NCBI GenBank assembly: GCA_037157565.1
Contig: JAZHRO010000036.1
Span: 17,782,501 to 17,846,500, forward strand
Reading direction: 5' to 3'
DNA from: Thalassia testudinum
Lineage: Eukaryota > Streptophyta > Magnoliopsida > Alismatales > Hydrocharitaceae
Length of the DNA: 64,000 nt
The position numbers and the translations under genes were made by a program. A model generated the notes under the pieces. The model did no database searches and was not told the DNA's origin. It worked only from the letters and a program-made list of their open reading frames with translations. Positions 34,167-45,010 of the stretch are shown one piece after another. Each line of letters opens with the position of its first letter. Position 1 is the stretch's first letter.

Positions 34167-35360
34167 AAAAAACTATATGCTATTTATAAAAGAATCAGGT
34201 TGGATTATTTGGGCATGAGTTATTTTCAATCATTAAGAAAATATTTACTTAGGATCTGAACTTTCAAAGACACAATAGTGCCTACGTATCTGCCAAAATG
34301 CAGACCGCCTTAAGCCCTCGCCTTATTCAAAGAAAAATTTCTTTTTCTCTTTTTCCTCTTTTCTAATTTTTTTGGATTTCAAGTTTTAGGGTTTAAGAGT
34401 GGCTTTCTACGGCCATTCAACTCACCTAAGATTTGATGAGAACCCTAAGTTCTAAGCATCTTATTGTGAATGTGATAGATTCGTTGATCGACGGTTAAAA
34501 CAGACTTCGGGTTTCTACGCCTCTAGGTGACCTAAAAAGGAAAATTATGCCTAAAGGTGTATCTTTACAACCGATAGCTTTCTCCCTACTTTTATTTTTT
34601 TACGGGGTCAACAAAAGGGTGAATCCAGTGTATATCTCCCCAGTTTATTCTACTTCTCCGCTTCTTCCTAAGTGTTTTGGGAATTTTCATTGCATTTATT
34701 GAGCTGGGTTCTGGACAACCGGTCGATGAGCTATTACCACTAACAACTTGCCAGCCATACTCGTGCGGCGAAGTGTGGTTTATTTCTTTTTTTCTTTTCT
34801 ACTTTTTTTTTTCTTTTTCTTTTCATTTTGACTCTCTTTTCTTTAAGTAGGTGGCTTCCCTGGTCTAGGATTTACCTAAAGGCAGCAAAAAGAGAAAGAT
34901 TCAGTGACTGGGCCCTGGACAACCTACCTATGGGCTATTACCCACGATAACTTGCCAGCCATATCACCCTAAAAGGTTCATTAGCTACCCAATTTCCGTT
35001 AAAATCGTCGAACAACGAGTCAGTGCAAAGAAAGTGTGTAGATGCTAAAAACTCAAAGTTCCCTCAAATCAAAGGGTGGGTTGATAAGTCATGTACTTAT
35101 CACCCAAACTTATTTACTCCAATTAAAATAGAATTCAGGTTGGTGAGGACTTGAACAACAAATCCACATTTTAGTGGATACACAGGCTGATTAAGTCCAA
35201 AGACCTGAAGGGTCTTTGTGTTCAGATCATAATGTAATATTTCCTAAGATTGAAAATTTTCTTAAACCCAAGTTCTCTTTCCTAATTCCATAATTTTTTT
35301 TAATAAAAGAAAATAAAATAAATCTACGGAGCTGACGAATAAATTCAGAGATGAATATCC
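34167..35360 (-). other. 3' spacer of element A
   Basis: About 1.2 kb without a gene. Two diverged units with CTGGACAACC and AACTTGCCAGCC lie at about 34704-34775 and 34910-34975. A stem-loop TGATAAGT-CATGT-ACTTATCA lies at 35082-35102. T-rich runs are at 34330-34375 and 34785-34825. Confidence 0.72.
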
Positions 35361-35398
35361 ACCCCCCCATGCCTATCTAATGCAATGTCCTCATTGTA
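35361..35398 (-). other. Mid-element purine motif (A)
   Basis: The minus strand reads ACAATGAGGACATTGC and then TAGGCATGGGGGGGTG immediately after the ORF. Confidence 0.68.
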
Positions 35399-37190
35399 TT
35401 AAAAAGACATAAAACAGAGTAAAATATAGTAGAAAGCACCTGAATTGCGTGAATGTCAAGTCCGCTCTGAGATAGAAACTAAAAAGAACTGTATATGTGC
35501 TGAATTTAGTGCCTTCAGCTAGGCACACTATACAAAGAAGAGAAATAAAGAATTTACAGGTGTAGGTCAGAATCAGAATAAACAGAAGAAACCTCTGACT
35601 TGTCAACAGATGTCCACAAATGTGGACCAGATTGTGGTGCAGACCCATACCCCATAATAGAGAATATCTCGGGTTCTAGATAAAAATTACCCAAAACCTA
35701 AAACTAGTATAAAAGTGGGGTCGAGTCTGCGATTTATGAGGATGCAACCCAAGACCAAAGAGTCGGGTTACAGAGAATTCAAGCTCAAAAGGAAAATCAT
35801 TGAATGTATGCTTAGGTTGGACATCCTCAGAACAGATGTTGTAAGGGTCCTAGTTTGATGGTTTCAGCTTAATAGGAACCCTTTGACTCAGTCTTCTACT
35901 TCCTCCAAAACTTGCTTCCCAAATCAAAATTTCCCAGCTCCTATCCTCCTCATTCAGAATGTCAAAATCTGGAACCTCCTGCATATTTATCACCGCATCT
36001 GAAATTTCCAAGTCTAAAAGATGTGACTGAATCAGAATTGACTTGGATCTAGTTATCTCAAAAATAGAATCATCGATAAGCTCAATGGGGTGTAACTGAC
36101 AATCAGGGCATTTGATTGAATCCTCCAGAAGATGCGATTCTGGATCCGTAATGTGAGCCCTAATAAGATCAGTTTCCTCAGTTATTGGGCTATCAAATAA
36201 TCTATCAGATTCCTCAAGCCCAATCGTCTCACAGAAATCGTGTTCTGTAAACTCGCGTAAGACTTCGCAACTTGAATCTTCACCATTAGAATCAAGATAT
36301 GTATTAATGTATGTCCCAAAATCATCTGTCACTTTCTGTTCCAAGGAGACATACGTTTCCTCGTACCCTGGCTCAAGGATCTCAGGTGAAGAAATCAGAT
36401 CATCCTTAATTGGTTGCTCTAATTCAATCTGGTCAGCCTCGTAACATGTGTCCCCCCCAACAGGTGCCTGAACAGGTTCTGAAATTAGCTCTCCTAAAGA
36501 GGGTTCATCCTGGGAATCATCCCATGATTGAATCAAAGCGACCACAAATCTCATCCTCAATTTTACTAACTTCCCAAGTAGAAACTTACCCAGGTTCTTA
36601 TCCTTAACATCCTGGATCCAATTCAACAAATACTTATTCAAATCATCAATCATCTAAATCAGGGGTTCCAATTTTTCAATGCAAGGTGTTGGTTGAACTT
36701 CTAAAGATTGTATGATATTCCTCAAGTTAGCCAGAACCTTATCTTGAACCTAGTTACCCTGAACCAAATGAGTTGGTTCAGGGTTGGGCGGGTTTGGGGT
36801 CAGTGTAAAGGAGTTAACGAATTGAGATTCGTTATACCCTTCCTGATAATAGGTCATTTTGGATTGTTCAAAAGGTGGTGATGACCTAAAGGCAGTGTAA
36901 TCAGAGGATGGGTAAAGATCAATGTATCCCTCCTGATTGTAGATCGAATTAGGTTGTCCATGAAAGGATGACGATATATAATCAATGTGGCTCTGAGAAG
37001 GATAGAAATCACAATCATAGTGTTCAGGGTTAGACCCTAAACATGGAGGTCCAGAACTGTATCCCCAATCCGAGTTATCCCAACTAACTGATGGTTGATT
37101 ACAGTACAAGTCGGGATAATCATCATGTTGAGGATAATTCAAAACAAGAGGGAAAGAGAGGGAATGCGTGTAATATGTGGAAGGATTCAT
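35391..37190 (-). pseudogene. Element A orphan acidic ORF (about 600 codons)
   Basis: The ATG at 37190 (MNPSTYYTHS) opens one frame running to 35391, interrupted by stops at 36750-36752, 36654-36656, 35850-35852 and 35676-35678. Three of these replace CAG codons present in B. In order: a Tyr/Ser/Pro/Asn-rich domain with QPSVSWDNSDWGYSSGPP; a helical region with MIDDLNKYLLNWIQDVKD and FLLGKLVKLRMRFVVALIQ; an Asp/Glu-rich domain of about 200 residues; the motif GMGLHHNLVHICG; and a hydrophobic tail with CLAEGTKFS. The tail shows that the family protein is longer than the B copy. Function unknown; its place after the primer site suggests a Gag-like or Ogre ORF1-like role. Confidence 0.78.
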
Positions 37191-38345
37191 GGGAGATGGG
37201 AGGAAGAAAGGTGCCCTGCAATACAAACAATCAAACCTGTTCTTAAGTGCGCTAGCCTAAAGACCTACAGACTCCCAAAACCCGTCTTGAGACAAAGGAA
37301 CGATTTGATCTACTTCTGTTTATTTAATCCAACCAGTTAGAAGGAGGGACTGGGGAGAAGGTTCTTCCTTCGGCTTGCACCTCCGTCTCCTAGTGTACCC
37401 CCCAGCCACGATCGTTTGATTCTGCTCCCCTAGCTAGACATTAGATTGAACAGTAGAAATAGACTAATAGAAAATAATCTCATTCTAGGCTCTGAAAAGC
37501 GAGTTGAATCCTTAAGGCCAACGTCTACTCTATTTTATTTAGGGCTAGGTTTGAATGTGCTTTGGAATGTGATGGGCCCTTTATTTGAGTTGTGCACTTA
37601 ATGATTGATTGATTTGTGTGTGCGTGCACAACCAGTGATTTTCAAGCAAGATTATTTTTGATGTGGTGAATTTTAGGGTTCAAATCTTGCTTAGTAGCTT
37701 TTAGGGTTCAACTTTAGGTGTTTTCAAGCAAGTTTTGTTGGCACACCAGGTTTTGAAAGCATAGGTGAAGATGTTTTCCTTTAAAACTTAAAAGAATGTG
37801 GAGTGCCTAGTAAATCCCTAAGAGTTGAACCTATATGGCAGCTACTTGATGAGTTGATTTTAATTGAAGTGGTGCAGCCTAATCAACTCAAACAATTGGC
37901 CTATTGCACCACTTAATTAGGCACACAAATGATTACCTAATCTGATTTCTACTCAATTATGTGTTTGGATGTGTGTACCGGCTACAGAGGTTGGTTTACC
38001 GGTTGAGTTTGAAAATCAGATGAGGTTGTGTACCTCTGTGAGATTTTTTTTTATTATTTTTAAATGTGGAGGTTGGGGCAGGTGTGGGTGTCAAACAACA
38101 AACAATCTAACCTTAGAGTTTATAAGAACACCTAGCTTGATTGATGTTTGTGTTATTACGTGGTGGAACGAAATCTAATGGGTGGGAGGTGGGGATAACT
38201 CACAGAACCTTTAACAACACTTTTCTCCAATCTACCACTTTTGCTCGTCTCGAAAGAGTACCTGCAATTACAATAAGAAAGGAGAGAAGTGAGGTAAATG
38301 ATTCGTATGTTGTAAAAACGCGAAGAAAAATCAAAGAGCATCACC
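37191..38345 (-). other. Untranslated leader of element A
   Basis: About 1.15 kb. The block 37331-37419 is nearly shared with B (58221-58310) and D (23721-23810) and includes the self-complementary GGAAGAACCTTCTCC on the coding strand. Directly before the ORF the coding strand reads GATTGTTTGTATTGCAG, a good splice-acceptor look-alike. No gene seen. Confidence 0.68.
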
Positions 38346-38363
38346 TCCCCGGCAACGGCGCCA
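38346..38363 (-). other. tRNA-Asp primer-binding site (A)
   Basis: The minus strand is TGGCGCCGTTGCCGGGGA, matching the complement of the plant tRNA-Asp 3' end over 18 bases, three bases from the 5' LTR. Confidence 0.92.
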
Positions 38364-38366
38364 AAA

Positions 38367-40114
38367 TGTTGAACGTGCGAATTGCTATACTAACGTGTTT
38401 GGTTTTGAAAACCTGTCGTTGTAGTTTGAAAGTGAAGAACTCGTGTTCAACAAATAAAATTTATACCAGAATGGAAATCCTGAGTCGAACTCAGGGAGGC
38501 GGACGTTTGATTTAAAAACACGCGTTTGTTTTATTTGTCACGAAGTAAATTAATTAATTAGAACTATCTAACTATTTACAATAAATAGAAGAGAGAGAAT
38601 ATTACAAAAAAAAATCAGAAAGAGATGTAGAATGAACATGGAATTTATTATCAGAAGGATTGTTCATTACACTAAATAGTACGACTAGAAAGTGAGAAAA
38701 TGATTACACTAGAAAGCAGTAAATCTACTCTAGAAAGCAGTAAAAAGAATGGGGAGAGAGATATCCTCCTTGACGGTCGCTTGGAGGACAAGCTGGACGG
38801 GACGACGCCTGGACGAAGGACGAAGCAGGAAGAATGGGAACAGGGCAGCATGTCATCGTCATTGCGGGATCCTCTTCCGAAAGGGGACAAAAAATTGACT
38901 TTATCTCACAAGAAGCATCCCGGGTGTGGGACAAGCTTCTCTTGAGCTTTGGAGAGGGAGAGAAGAGAAGGAAGGGATCAGAATTTCATGTGAAGGGGAT
39001 CTCCTTTTATAGTTACAAGTAGTGAGGGCAATTTTGTCATTTTAATTTGAAAATCATTAAGCAGGGGCCTTTAGTACGGATAAAACCGTCACTAAAGCCC
39101 CATCGTGGGCGTAGTGGGGCACCGCCCATGCACGGTCGCTCGCCTCCTCGCTCGTAACGTATGCTCCACGTCCAGCTGATCTCAGCTGTTCGATTGTGAG
39201 ATCGGACGCTGAAGTCGTGCCTCCGCCCGCCTTTTCTGTGCACCCTCCCACGTGCGATCCCGTGTGAGGCGTGGCGTGTAATAGCACGTGGGTGCTATCG
39301 AGCGCCCATAGCCGCTCGATTCTCATCGCACGGTCGCACGCGCCCACTCCTCAGCGCTCGCTCGCCTGCGAATGCAGATTCGAACCCGCGTCTGAAGGCA
39401 ACCGAGTGACTTATCAACTGCACTACGTGTGTGGATGGGTGGGTGGCTGAGCTTTTGAACATGCAATCAGGACCATTGGATCAAGATCCAACGGTCAAGG
39501 CGGCTTCTTCTGGTGCAACTCAGAGGATGGGCGGGCCGGTTGAGCTCCTCTCTCAGCCGTTGGATCTTGATCCAACGGTGGAGATGCATGCGCACTATTG
39601 TCTTCAGTGATTGAGGGCAGCTGATTGGGCGACCGAGATGGCGCCATGTGGTGCCATGTTGGCTGTCCATCTTCTGGATGATGTAGATGGTGCCACGGGT
39701 GTCGGATTGAGTCGATTTTCACGCCATTAGGCTGCGATCGTCGATCCGAATCCATTTGTGTTGTTGGATTTGTCATTTGAAGTGTAGATTCACACCATCT
39801 TGGCCCTTTTATCTTCTAGGGTTCCTCAATCTTTATCTGATGGTACAGGTGTCTGATTAGGGCAATCTTGGAGTCGTTGAACTCCAATCGTTGCCCTGAT
39901 CACATCTGTACGGTTGAATCTTCAATTCGAGGCCCCGATAAAAAAATTTGCCCTGTCCATGAACATAAAAGGAGACAATTAACCTCCATTTTATTCAAAC
40001 TAATCTAAATGCAAGATGATGCATGTTATTTAATATTTATAGTATGCAATGCAATCCTATGCTTAAAAACATGCATAAATAGACATCTTAAGTAGTGTAA
40101 ACATGTTTACATCA
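38367..40114 (-). repeat. 5' LTR of element A
   Basis: Plus-strand ends are TGTTGAACGTG and GTTTACATCA. It contains a TATA box (39004-39011), a palindrome (39064-39101), and a tRNA-like segment with box B GGGTTCGAATC (39377-39387) and box A TAGTGCAGTTGATAAGTC (39408-39425). Differences from the 3' LTR are mostly C/T or G/A. Confidence 0.9.
39004..39011 (-). promoter_or_regulatory. TATA box, A 5' LTR
   Basis: TATAAAAG on the minus strand. Its place in the 5' LTR makes it the likely promoter of element A. Confidence 0.6.
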
Positions 40115-40894
40115 CCCACCCATACCTGATTACCCGCCTACTCACTACTCACCTGCAACTCACTCACGTAGGCCTGGACTCTATTCTAGACCCGATAATC
40201 CATATCCGAATCTGGTTACATGCTGGGTTTGAGAGAAAGTGAAGGATTTGTGAGATAGAGGGGGAGGTTTTTTTCTCTCTGAAGGCTTGGCCTTGTACAA
40301 TACTTAGCCTCTAAGGAGAGGCTTTGCCCCTGTGCGACCCTTAACCTCTGAAGAAGAGAAGGAATTGCAGGCTTTGAAGGAGAAGGTAGCTTTACAAGAA
40401 GAAGAAGAGAATAAAGCCTTAAGTTTCTAAAGGCTTTGAAAAATAAGAAGAGAGAAGGAGAAGGCTTTCTGAAGAGCCTTGTGCTCTGTAAAGACGTTTG
40501 ATATGATTTGATTATGGTTACTGTTGAATAATTTAAGAACCTAAGATTGAATTCTGATTGAAGATTACTGTTGAAATATTGAATGCATGCTTAATTAAAG
40601 AGAATAAGTGGTGATTCAAATTACCATTGTTTTGATACTCTTTTCTTTTTTATTCCATGATCTTGAGAGCTTCATTGAATAATAATTTGATCATACTTAT
40701 TCATTACATATTTGTTATTATTGTGCTCAATGATTCTAGATGAAGATTATCATGTGAATTGTCATTATTTGCTCCCTATGATCGACCTCGAACTCTTTTG
40801 TGATTCTAAGTATACAAATTTAAATGAATTGAGCAATTTTGTCCAATACTATGATGCATCTCTTAAACAGCGACGAATTCGCTTAAACAGTTTA

Positions 40895-42000
40895 TCCTTA
40901 AGTTAATCTGCATTTGTATTTGCCTGTTAAAATAGTAGATTAACCCATTTTGCATTAATTCCTCTTAATTTGGAGAAGACTGAATTATACCCTTTCAATA
41001 GTTTAATTAAGTGAATTATACTAAGAAAGTAGCCAATTTGAGCTAGATATTAAAGATGATGGCATTACCATCAATTCTCCTTCTGAAAAAGGCTATTCAT
41101 GAACTCAATATTTTGTTGGAGGATTTACTTGATAAATCAAAAGCCCAACAAACCCTTATCATGAATTACTAGAGTTTAAGGTAAGTAAACAAGAAAATAA
41201 TATTAAGGATCAAATTCAAGATGGTTGGATTTGGTACCCAAAGATTGAGATACAAGAGGATGAAATTGAGAAGGAATTTTTGATTTGGGGAGAAATTCAT
41301 ACAAAGCTTGATTTGATTACTGAAATCAACTTAAGCATCCTAGGGTCTATACCTACAACATCAGTAAGGACCCCTGACATCATTCGAAAGCTTGATAATC
41401 CTCACCCTCCCAACCATTACATAATTTTTGCACCCACACAACACTCATATATGAACATCCAAGAAAACACGTATTAGCGACCATTTGGGCTTACACTGCA
41501 CCATCAACTTGCCAGTTTTCTTTTATTATCTTTTGGTCAAGGCCAATCTGATCTATTGGGACCTGTATGTTGGGACCTAGAAATTCGACCCAAGTAGCCC
41601 AAATTCTTTGAATTATTAGGTGTTGGATTGTGATTGACTAAAGGCAATAAACTTAGCGCTTCGTAGGAGTCAACCCAATATCCTTGTAGGTTGTACATAC
41701 TTTCCTTCTCGAAATTGTGAGATGACTAAATTCAATGAGATATTCAAGTGCTATCTTCACATTCTACTCTTGCATGCTTATGTAATATAATGAGGACATT
41801 GCATTATATCATCATCGGGGGTGTATATATATATTACGGAAAATACTTTGTCAGGTCCATGTAGTTTTCTATTTATTTTCCACATATTAAAAAAATTAAA
41901 AATTGAAAAAAATACATCTCTTTGTAAATAGCATAGTACCCCTACCTAGGATTAGTGAAATCTAAATATCTAAAAGCTACTAAGTCTAGGGAAAGTAAGC
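40895..42000 (+). pseudogene. Remnant X: 3' internal part of an A/C-like element
   Basis: Plus-strand fragment between solo LTR G and T3. It contains a helical-looking AIHELNILLEDLLDKSKA (about 41090-41145) in the place of MIDDLNKSLL of B, then GLTLHHQLASFLL (about 41487-41520) matching GITIHHQLANILS of C, then KGNKLSAS, then the mid-element motif ATGAGGACATTGC with CATCGGGGGTG (41790-41825). The open frame at 41280-41477 is a piece of the same decayed ORF. It is probably the oldest layer, into which the LINE, G and T3 inserted; the rest lies outside the window. Confidence 0.55.
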
Positions 42001-42165
42001 TGAAATGATCATTCCAAAGAGTCATTTGGATTTTTTTTTTTGAAATTTAGGGACCTTATCACAATTTATACACACCAAAAGGATCTCGTGTGGAGTATTT
42101 TAAGTTTTGAAAGGGGTTCAGCATAATTTTCCTAGCACCCCCATACCCACACCTTACCCACCATA
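42001..42165 (+). repeat. T3 5' LTR, first piece
   Basis: Start of the T3 LTR up to the CCATA duplication of T2. It runs into a C-rich stretch that continues after T2 at 52536. Confidence 0.72.
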
Positions 42166-42195
42166 TGTTACAAACTCACTCAAGACATTTTTTTA

Positions 42196-43023
42196 AGATG
42201 TCTGGGAGGTGTCCCAGACGTCTGGCCAGACATCTGGAACCACTTCCAGACATTTGGGATCTATTTTCGGTGGCACGCGGGACTGCATCTGCATGCAGGC
42301 ACGCGCAAACCCGCAACCGTCTTCCTCTCTCTTTTTCCCACTCTCCTCCTGCGACCGCAGGCGCAGCGCTGTCGCTTTCTCTCTCTCTCTCCCCGCGTGG
42401 CTTTAAAAATGCCACGCCCTCTCCATCACTCTCTTCACCTCCGCCCCCTTCCTCTTCTCCTTCCAGCCGGTGCGCGAGTGCGAGCGTGAGCAAGCGGCGG
42501 CGGCGACAGCCGCGGTGGGTACGGGAGGAGGTGCTGCGCGAGGGAGGAGGCGTCGGACGTGAGGGCTCGAGGAGCAGTAGGCATCCAGGGAGACGCGGGA
42601 GGCCTGCTGCAGCTCGAGCAGCAGGCAGACGAGGCGCGGCGCGACCGTGCGTCGCGAGCGGAGGGTGAGTCGTGCCCTGATTCTGGAATTTTCTCCAGAA
42701 TCAGATGTTTGGGCTTTCAACCAGATGGCGGGGAAGACGTCTGGAGGACTGTCCAGACATCTGGTAAGTAAGTTATTTTCTTACCTTCTTCCTTTCCTAC
42801 GACCGTCCGTACTGAGAGAGAGAAATGGGTACGCGCAGGGTCTGAGATTCGCATCCAACGCGAATTAGACGTCTGGCTGCAGTGCCAGACGTCCGGGGTG
42901 ACCATCGGACGTCTGGGAACTAGGCCAGATGCCCTCGCAGGCTTCTGGACGTCTGAGAGACCACGTAGAGCAAAGGTAACCTCTGATCCACTTTTTAAGA
43001 CGTCTGGAAGAGGTTCCAGATGT
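42196..43023 (+). repeat. 20-bp phased dyad arrays (T2 5' LTR)
   Basis: AGAYRTCT-like octamers start at 42196, 42216, 42228, 42248; 42703, 42723, 42735, 42755; 42867, 42887, 42907, 42927, 42947; and 42996, 43016. Steps are 20 bp, or 12 bp where two 12-mers CCAGACGTCTGG abut. The five-member run 42867-42954 keeps exact phase although its 12-bp spacers differ. The 3' LTR repeats this at about 49873-50730. Confidence 0.87.
42402..42409 (+). promoter_or_regulatory. TATA-like box, T2 5' LTR
   Basis: TTTAAAAA after a CT-rich tract, kept at 50099-50106 in the 3' LTR and aligned with TATAAG of T1. Confidence 0.45.
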
Positions 43024-44832
43024 CTGATTTTGCACTGTTTCGTCATTTTCGACCCGTTTAGGGCCCGTTCGGAGTCCGTTTTCCACGTTTCGAGTTGCGT
43101 GCTTTTTGAAATTAAATCCTCTACCCGTCTACAGTAGCTTTATACTATTTTAAAAAACTCCTTATGTTTGATCCTTGTGATAGGACCCCGTTCCGTTGCA
43201 GTCTCGGGGGTTGCGGAGGCACGCGGGATTCCCGACCATGCCCCTAGTACTCCTATTGTAACCGGTAGAGTGGCTTTTAAGTTTATTGGTATAATCTGTT
43301 AAATTATGGAACCATAAATAGCACCTAGGACATTGCATGAATCCTAGGAATGAGAAACTAGAATGAATGGTAGATCCTAGGGTGTTGCATGAATCCTAGG
43401 GCTGGAAAACTAGATTGTATGATAGATCCTAGGGTATGGCATGAATCCTAGGATGGGAAGAACTAGTGGAATACATGAATACTGCAATCTTGGAAAATGT
43501 GGAAAGGAAATAATAGCTGCCTGTGAATTGAATTAACAGCTTCCTACTATGAATAAATAAATGTGATTGAGAACATGGATTGTAAGAACGTGAAATTGGA
43601 AAGTGAAACCTAGATGTTCTGAGTTAAAAGAGCTGGAACCCTACGGGGAATTAGGAGTGGAACTCCTGGAAAGATAAAGGAATGGAACTGAGAAAGAAAG
43701 ACGTGGTAGTGTGCTGTCTCTAGGGTACGTAGTACCAAGGGAAGTACCTGTACCTATTTAGTGCAGAGCGGAGCCAGCCGCCCCAGGGACCCGGGGTTAG
43801 GACTGGCCACTTTGTACCGACTTGCTGGCCCTCGCATACGTAGTACCGAGGAGAGCTACTAGTGTAGGGAGGGCACTAGCTACCCCACGGGCCCCGGGGT
43901 TCTGCTAGCCTCCTACACCGACTTGTTAGGCCCACTGGGCAAACCAGGGTAGTCAGGCGAGGGTGCGCGGATTGTGGAGGGGCAAGGCTCCTGTTTGGTT
44001 ACTGTGGAGGGGTTGGACCCCTGTTACTGAGAGGGCTCTGCCCTGTACTGGTTCGGTGCTGTGCTTTGGGCGCACCCGTTAATGGAAACGACTGACCGCA
44101 TGCCAATGCGGGTTAGCTACCTGTGCGTTTATCGCGCGTGCCGTAGTCACCATTACATCTGTCCGTGACCTTGGGGTGGTTGACTGAGAGTAGGATCACC
44201 ATGGGGGACTCTCCCGGCCAGGAGAGCACCACGTGCTACTTCTACTTTTTGGAAAAGACTGCAATCAAGATCGTTCCCATGAGGAACATTCGCGATCTAG
44301 TAAAGGATCTGAGAAATAAATGAAATCGTGAGACAATTGAAAGACGTAAATAAAGAAAGTAATAGAACATAACAGCTACTGTACACTCTACTTTTTCTTT
44401 AGTTTTAGTTGCCACTCTACTCAGTGTTTTGTTGACGTGTTACACTCGTTACCTTTCAGGATCAGGTGTTGAGCAGCCAGGGTCAGCGGCTACAGAGGAC
44501 GCTGGGCCGAGTAGGGCCCAGTAGAGTTACCACTATTCTCTTGTACCTCTTTTTGTTCCACTGTAGTGAGTAGTTATTGTTACCGCTGTACTTTTCTTTA
44601 CCTGCAGTTCATATTATGTTATAAATGTTGTTCTACTGTTGTGGTGGTATATACTGTAGTGGGTTCTTTCCTCACTGCTGTATTTCCTTACTGTTAGTTG
44701 TATTCATGCTGAATGTGGTTTATTTTACTGCACTTTTGGTTACTTCCTTGTTGGACGACTAGGTCTTGGGATTAGTCGAGTTGGTCCGGTTCTCGTGTCT
44801 CGTAAGGACTCGGGAATCTGGTCGTTACAAGA

Positions 44833-44844
44833 TGGTATCAGAGC
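44833..44844 (+). other. tRNA-Met primer-binding site (T2)
   Basis: TGGTATCAGAGC, complementary to the 3' end of plant initiator tRNA-Met, three bases after the 5' LTR. Confidence 0.95.
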
Positions 44845-45010
44845 AAGGTTGTCCCGAGAAGTGAATTAACTGACTGGAAAATAACCAATTCACATGTCTA
44901 TAACTAGAGTAGCCACCACAACATATCTTTTGACATGAGCCCTTAGACGTTCTGTTAGGTATCGTTCCGTAGTGACGTGTTCCGTTTTGTTTCGCGTCTC
45001 CTTGCAGGAG

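Larger units (their letters stand above)
32367..40114 (-). mobile_element. Element A: non-autonomous LTR retrotransposon
   Basis: A is 7748 bp with LTRs at 32367-34134 and 38367-40114 and a flanking duplication with one mismatch, CCCAT (32362-32366) and CCCAC (40115-40119). Transcription is leftward. It has an intact 18-base tRNA-Asp primer site, a leader, an orphan acidic ORF with a few stops, a mid-element purine motif, a spacer, and a polypurine tract. No protease, reverse transcriptase or integrase is visible. It shares LTRs, ORF and layout with B and sits inside solo LTR G. Confidence 0.92.
30429..40889 (+). mobile_element. Solo LTR G (F/G family), host of element A
   Basis: The LTR starts TGATGACAACATCATCATG and ends GCTTAAACA, flanked by a perfect GTTTA duplication (30424-30428 and 40890-40894). 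Without A it is about 2.7 kb. It aligns with the reverse complement of F: same start, TATA box, purine-rich tract (40330-40460), and U5-like box GCTCCCTATGATCGACCTCG at about 40770-40790. No internal coding region remains. ORFs at 31274-32215 have no recognisable domain. Confidence 0.85.
42166..44829 (+). repeat. 5' LTR of T2
   Basis: Starts TGTTACAAACTCACTCAAG and ends GGTCGTTACA, 2664 bp. Contents: phased dyads (42196-42255, 42703-42762, 42867-42954, 42996-43023), a CT-rich tract and TTTAAAAA TATA-like box near 42400, a CG-rich transcribed region (42480-42660), a donor-like CAAAG|GTAAC at 42975/42976, and two ~110-bp repeat units (43713-43928). Estimated 94-96% identical to the 3' LTR in compared stretches, mostly transitions. 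ORFs inside it are composition artefacts. Confidence 0.93.

Noticed and set aside
35391..35648. Envelope-like transmembrane protein in element A
   Set aside because: The frame is hydrophobic but is the in-frame C-terminal tail of the orphan ORF. No signal peptide or glycoprotein feature is visible.
42165..42668. 167-residue frame with Arg/Ala-rich tail
   Set aside because: It covers the promoter and GC-rich leader of the T2 LTR, and the 3' LTR breaks it with indels.
42867..42954. CRISPR-like array because of regular repeats and unique spacers
   Set aside because: The repeats are only 8-12 bp in a plant LTR, the spacers are 8-12 bp, and no cas gene is present. The similarity is in geometry only.
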